Below, one piece after another: positions 6,072 to 7,038 of a stretch of 7,038 nt of DNA; the stretch's first letter is position 1; each line of letters opens with the position of its first letter. Source of the stretch: Alphaproteobacteria bacterium (lineage in GTDB: Bacteria > Pseudomonadota > Alphaproteobacteria > UBA8366 > GCA-2717185); contig JAESSL010000405.1 in assembly GCA_016764135.1 (NCBI GenBank), positions 1 to 7,038 on the forward strand, in the 5' to 3' direction. The position numbers were made by a program, and so were the translations under genes. Below the pieces are notes generated by a model that was not told the origin of the DNA, searched no databases, and saw nothing but the letters and a program-made list of their open reading frames with translations.

Positions 6072-6467
6072 ATGGAATGGCCAAAACTTCCTGATGGTTC
6101 CGTTGACTGGATGATTGTGTTCCAGGCGCCGAAGGTCGGTTTTATCTCTTTGTTGAATGAAGCGGACACAACTGAAAAGTTGAAGGCCTGCTTTGGCGTT
6201 ATCATCGATTCTTTGTTTACCCGAAAAGGGGACGAAGATGTTCGTTTGGCGTATCACAAGGCGTCGGGCGAGTTGTTCGCCGACAATCAAACCGACGAGC
6301 ACGCGCTGTCCGGCCAAAAACTCAAATTGCGCATGGTGATGATGCGGGTGATGAATGACCGAATTCACCGCGCGCGCCTGCATGCGGAAGCCAAGACGCT
6401 TGAAGCGGAATCGCAAGGCGACGCGCGTCAGGAAGAAAAAGACCCGAATGAGGTCATGGGCGTTTGA
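6072..6467 (+). CDS. Conserved-looking hypothetical protein, 131 residues
   Basis: I do not recognise a characterised family. The N-terminus (MEWPKLPDGSVDWMIVFQAPKVGFI) is rich in Trp, Pro and aromatic residues and looks ordered. The middle (about 28-75) is mixed and amphipathic, with CFGVIIDSLF as the hydrophobic core. Residues 82-131 are strongly charged and probably helical (KLKLRMVMMRVMNDRIHRARLHAEAKT in part), ending in an acidic tail. There is no signal peptide or transmembrane segment, so it is likely cytoplasmic, perhaps forming a coiled coil or binding a partner through its C-terminal helix. AAAGGG lies about 10 bases before ATG. It is flanked by a terminator upstream and 200 bp of non-coding DNA downstream, so it looks monocistronic. 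Base composition is slightly more AT-rich than the catabolic genes. Confidence is for it being a real gene. Confidence 0.7.
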   Translation: MEWPKLPDGSVDWMIVFQAPKVGFISLLNEADTTEKLKACFGVIIDSLFTRKGDEDVRLAYHKASGELFADNQTDEHALSGQKLKLRMVMMRVMNDRIHRARLHAEAKTLEAESQGDARQEEKDPNEVMGV

Positions 6468-6587
6468 CGTCAGGGACAGCTGTAAGTTGATTGTTCCAAA
6501 TGGTCCAAAGCGCATCTTGATTGCGTAAAGTTCATAAAATTTGAATAGAATTCCCTTATTATGCTACGCAGATCAGACGCTCTGCTT

Positions 6588-6615
6588 GTTGCGCCCTTGA
6601 ATTTGTGGGCGCGAC
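6588..6615 (+). other. Hairpin in the region upstream of the acyl-CoA dehydrogenase gene
   Basis: GTTGCGCCC (6588-6596) pairs with GGGCGCGAC (6607-6615), 9 bp with one G-U pair and a 10-base AT-rich loop. It lies 52 bp before the ATG at 6668. No T-run follows, so it is more likely a leader-RNA stem or an operator than a terminator. Confidence 0.4.
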
Positions 6616-6667
6616 CGATGGTGAATTGGCCAGCGGAGCGATGGCGAATAGGCGTGGGCAGGTGGGA

Positions 6668-7038
6668 ATGTCGTTACTTGATGGCCGGTTAAGCGAAGAC
6701 CAACGCGCGTTTCAGGATATGGCGCGCGGATTTGCGACCGAGAAAATGGCGCCGTTCGCCGCGCAATGGGACGAAAACCGCCATTTCCCCGTCGATGCCT
6801 TGCGCGAGGCGGCGGCGTTGGGTTTCGCTGGAATCTATGTCGGTGAAAAACACGGCGGCTCCAATTTATCCCGCGCCGATGCGGCGTTGATATTTGAAGA
6901 GCTATCCGCCGGGTGCGTCTCCACCGCGGCCTATATTTCCATTCACAATATGGCGTGCTGGATGATCGACGCGTTTGGCGACGACAGCCAGCGTGCGCGG
7001 TTTTTACCCAAATTAATGACAATGGAGCATTTCGCCAG
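6668..7038 (+). CDS. Isobutyryl-CoA dehydrogenase, ACAD8-like (5' part only)
   Basis: The first 123 residues of an acyl-CoA dehydrogenase are present; the gene continues past the window. The sequence follows the N-terminal helical domain of the ACAD8 isobutyryl-CoA dehydrogenase group: LSEDQRAFQ (8-16), FATEKMAPFAAQWD (22-35), FPVDALREAAALGFAGIYV (40-58), GGSNLSRADAALIFEEL (63-79) and YISIHNMACWMIDAFG (89-104). The last is the signature segment of that subgroup. The enzyme is an FAD-dependent tetramer that oxidises isobutyryl-CoA to methacrylyl-CoA in valine degradation and passes electrons to electron-transfer flavoprotein. Catalytic and FAD-binding residues lie outside the window. Start: GGGCAGG ends 5 bases before ATG 6668. 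An in-frame ATG at 6641 has a poorer site and would add nine residues not typical of the family. It is unlikely to be functionally linked to the acid-sugar genes; other valine-degradation genes probably follow. Confidence 0.92.
   Translation, partial: MSLLDGRLSEDQRAFQDMARGFATEKMAPFAAQWDENRHFPVDALREAAALGFAGIYVGEKHGGSNLSRADAALIFEELSAGCVSTAAYISIHNMACWMIDAFGDDSQRARFLPKLMTMEHFA

Noticed and set aside
6561..6692. A 43-codon + strand frame starting at ATG 6561 and overlapping the start of the acyl-CoA dehydrogenase.
   Set aside because: No ribosome site and no family resemblance; it runs through the hairpin and into the dehydrogenase in another frame.

Overview
The window reads as chromosomal DNA of a Gram-negative proteobacterium, most likely an alphaproteobacterium. 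This is inferred from the GC-rich coding sequence with AT-rich intergenic stretches, a GcvA-type LysR regulator, a valine-pathway acyl-CoA dehydrogenase, and a small-molecule catabolic cluster typical of that class. No RNA gene, insertion sequence, CRISPR array or phage gene was seen.

Layout. Positions 1-97 (+) hold the last codons of an unidentified gene. At 131-1294 (+) is an enolase-superfamily acid-sugar dehydratase of the galactonate/mannonate dehydratase type. Tail-to-tail with it, across a hairpin at 1305-1327, is a major facilitator transporter (2569 down to 1362, -) that is broken by a one-base frameshift at a G run. Upstream of the transporter on the same strand is a small metal-binding cupin (3239-2751, -). 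It diverges from a GcvA-like LysR regulator (3470-4396, +) across a 230-bp AT-rich region holding two perfect palindromes, likely operators. Convergent with the regulator is an Asp/Glu racemase / arylmalonate decarboxylase / maleate isomerase family enzyme (5179-4412, -) that keeps only one of the two family cysteines. These genes look like an organic-acid or acid-sugar utilisation locus: uptake (MFS), dehydration (enolase family), isomerisation or decarboxylation (racemase family), a cupin of unknown role, and a LysR switch. The substrate cannot be read from the sequence.

The second part, from about 5200 on, is a different neighbourhood. A 127-residue protein (5418-5801, +) resembles the membrane helix and first half of a bacterial sugar transferase (phosphoglycosyl transferase) but lacks the catalytic Asp-Glu pair and the C-terminal half. 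A likely rho-independent terminator follows at 5851-5880. Then come a 131-residue protein of unknown function (6072-6467, +) and the start of an isobutyryl-CoA dehydrogenase (ACAD8-like, valine degradation) that runs off the window.

The points most worth a second look are the sugar-transferase-like protein without its catalytic dyad, the racemase-family enzyme with the reversed cysteine pattern, the transporter broken at a homopolymer, the paired palindromes at the LysR/cupin divergent promoter, and a tandem 14-bp repeat with an inverted copy upstream of the racemase-family gene. No complete undescribed multi-gene system could be demonstrated.
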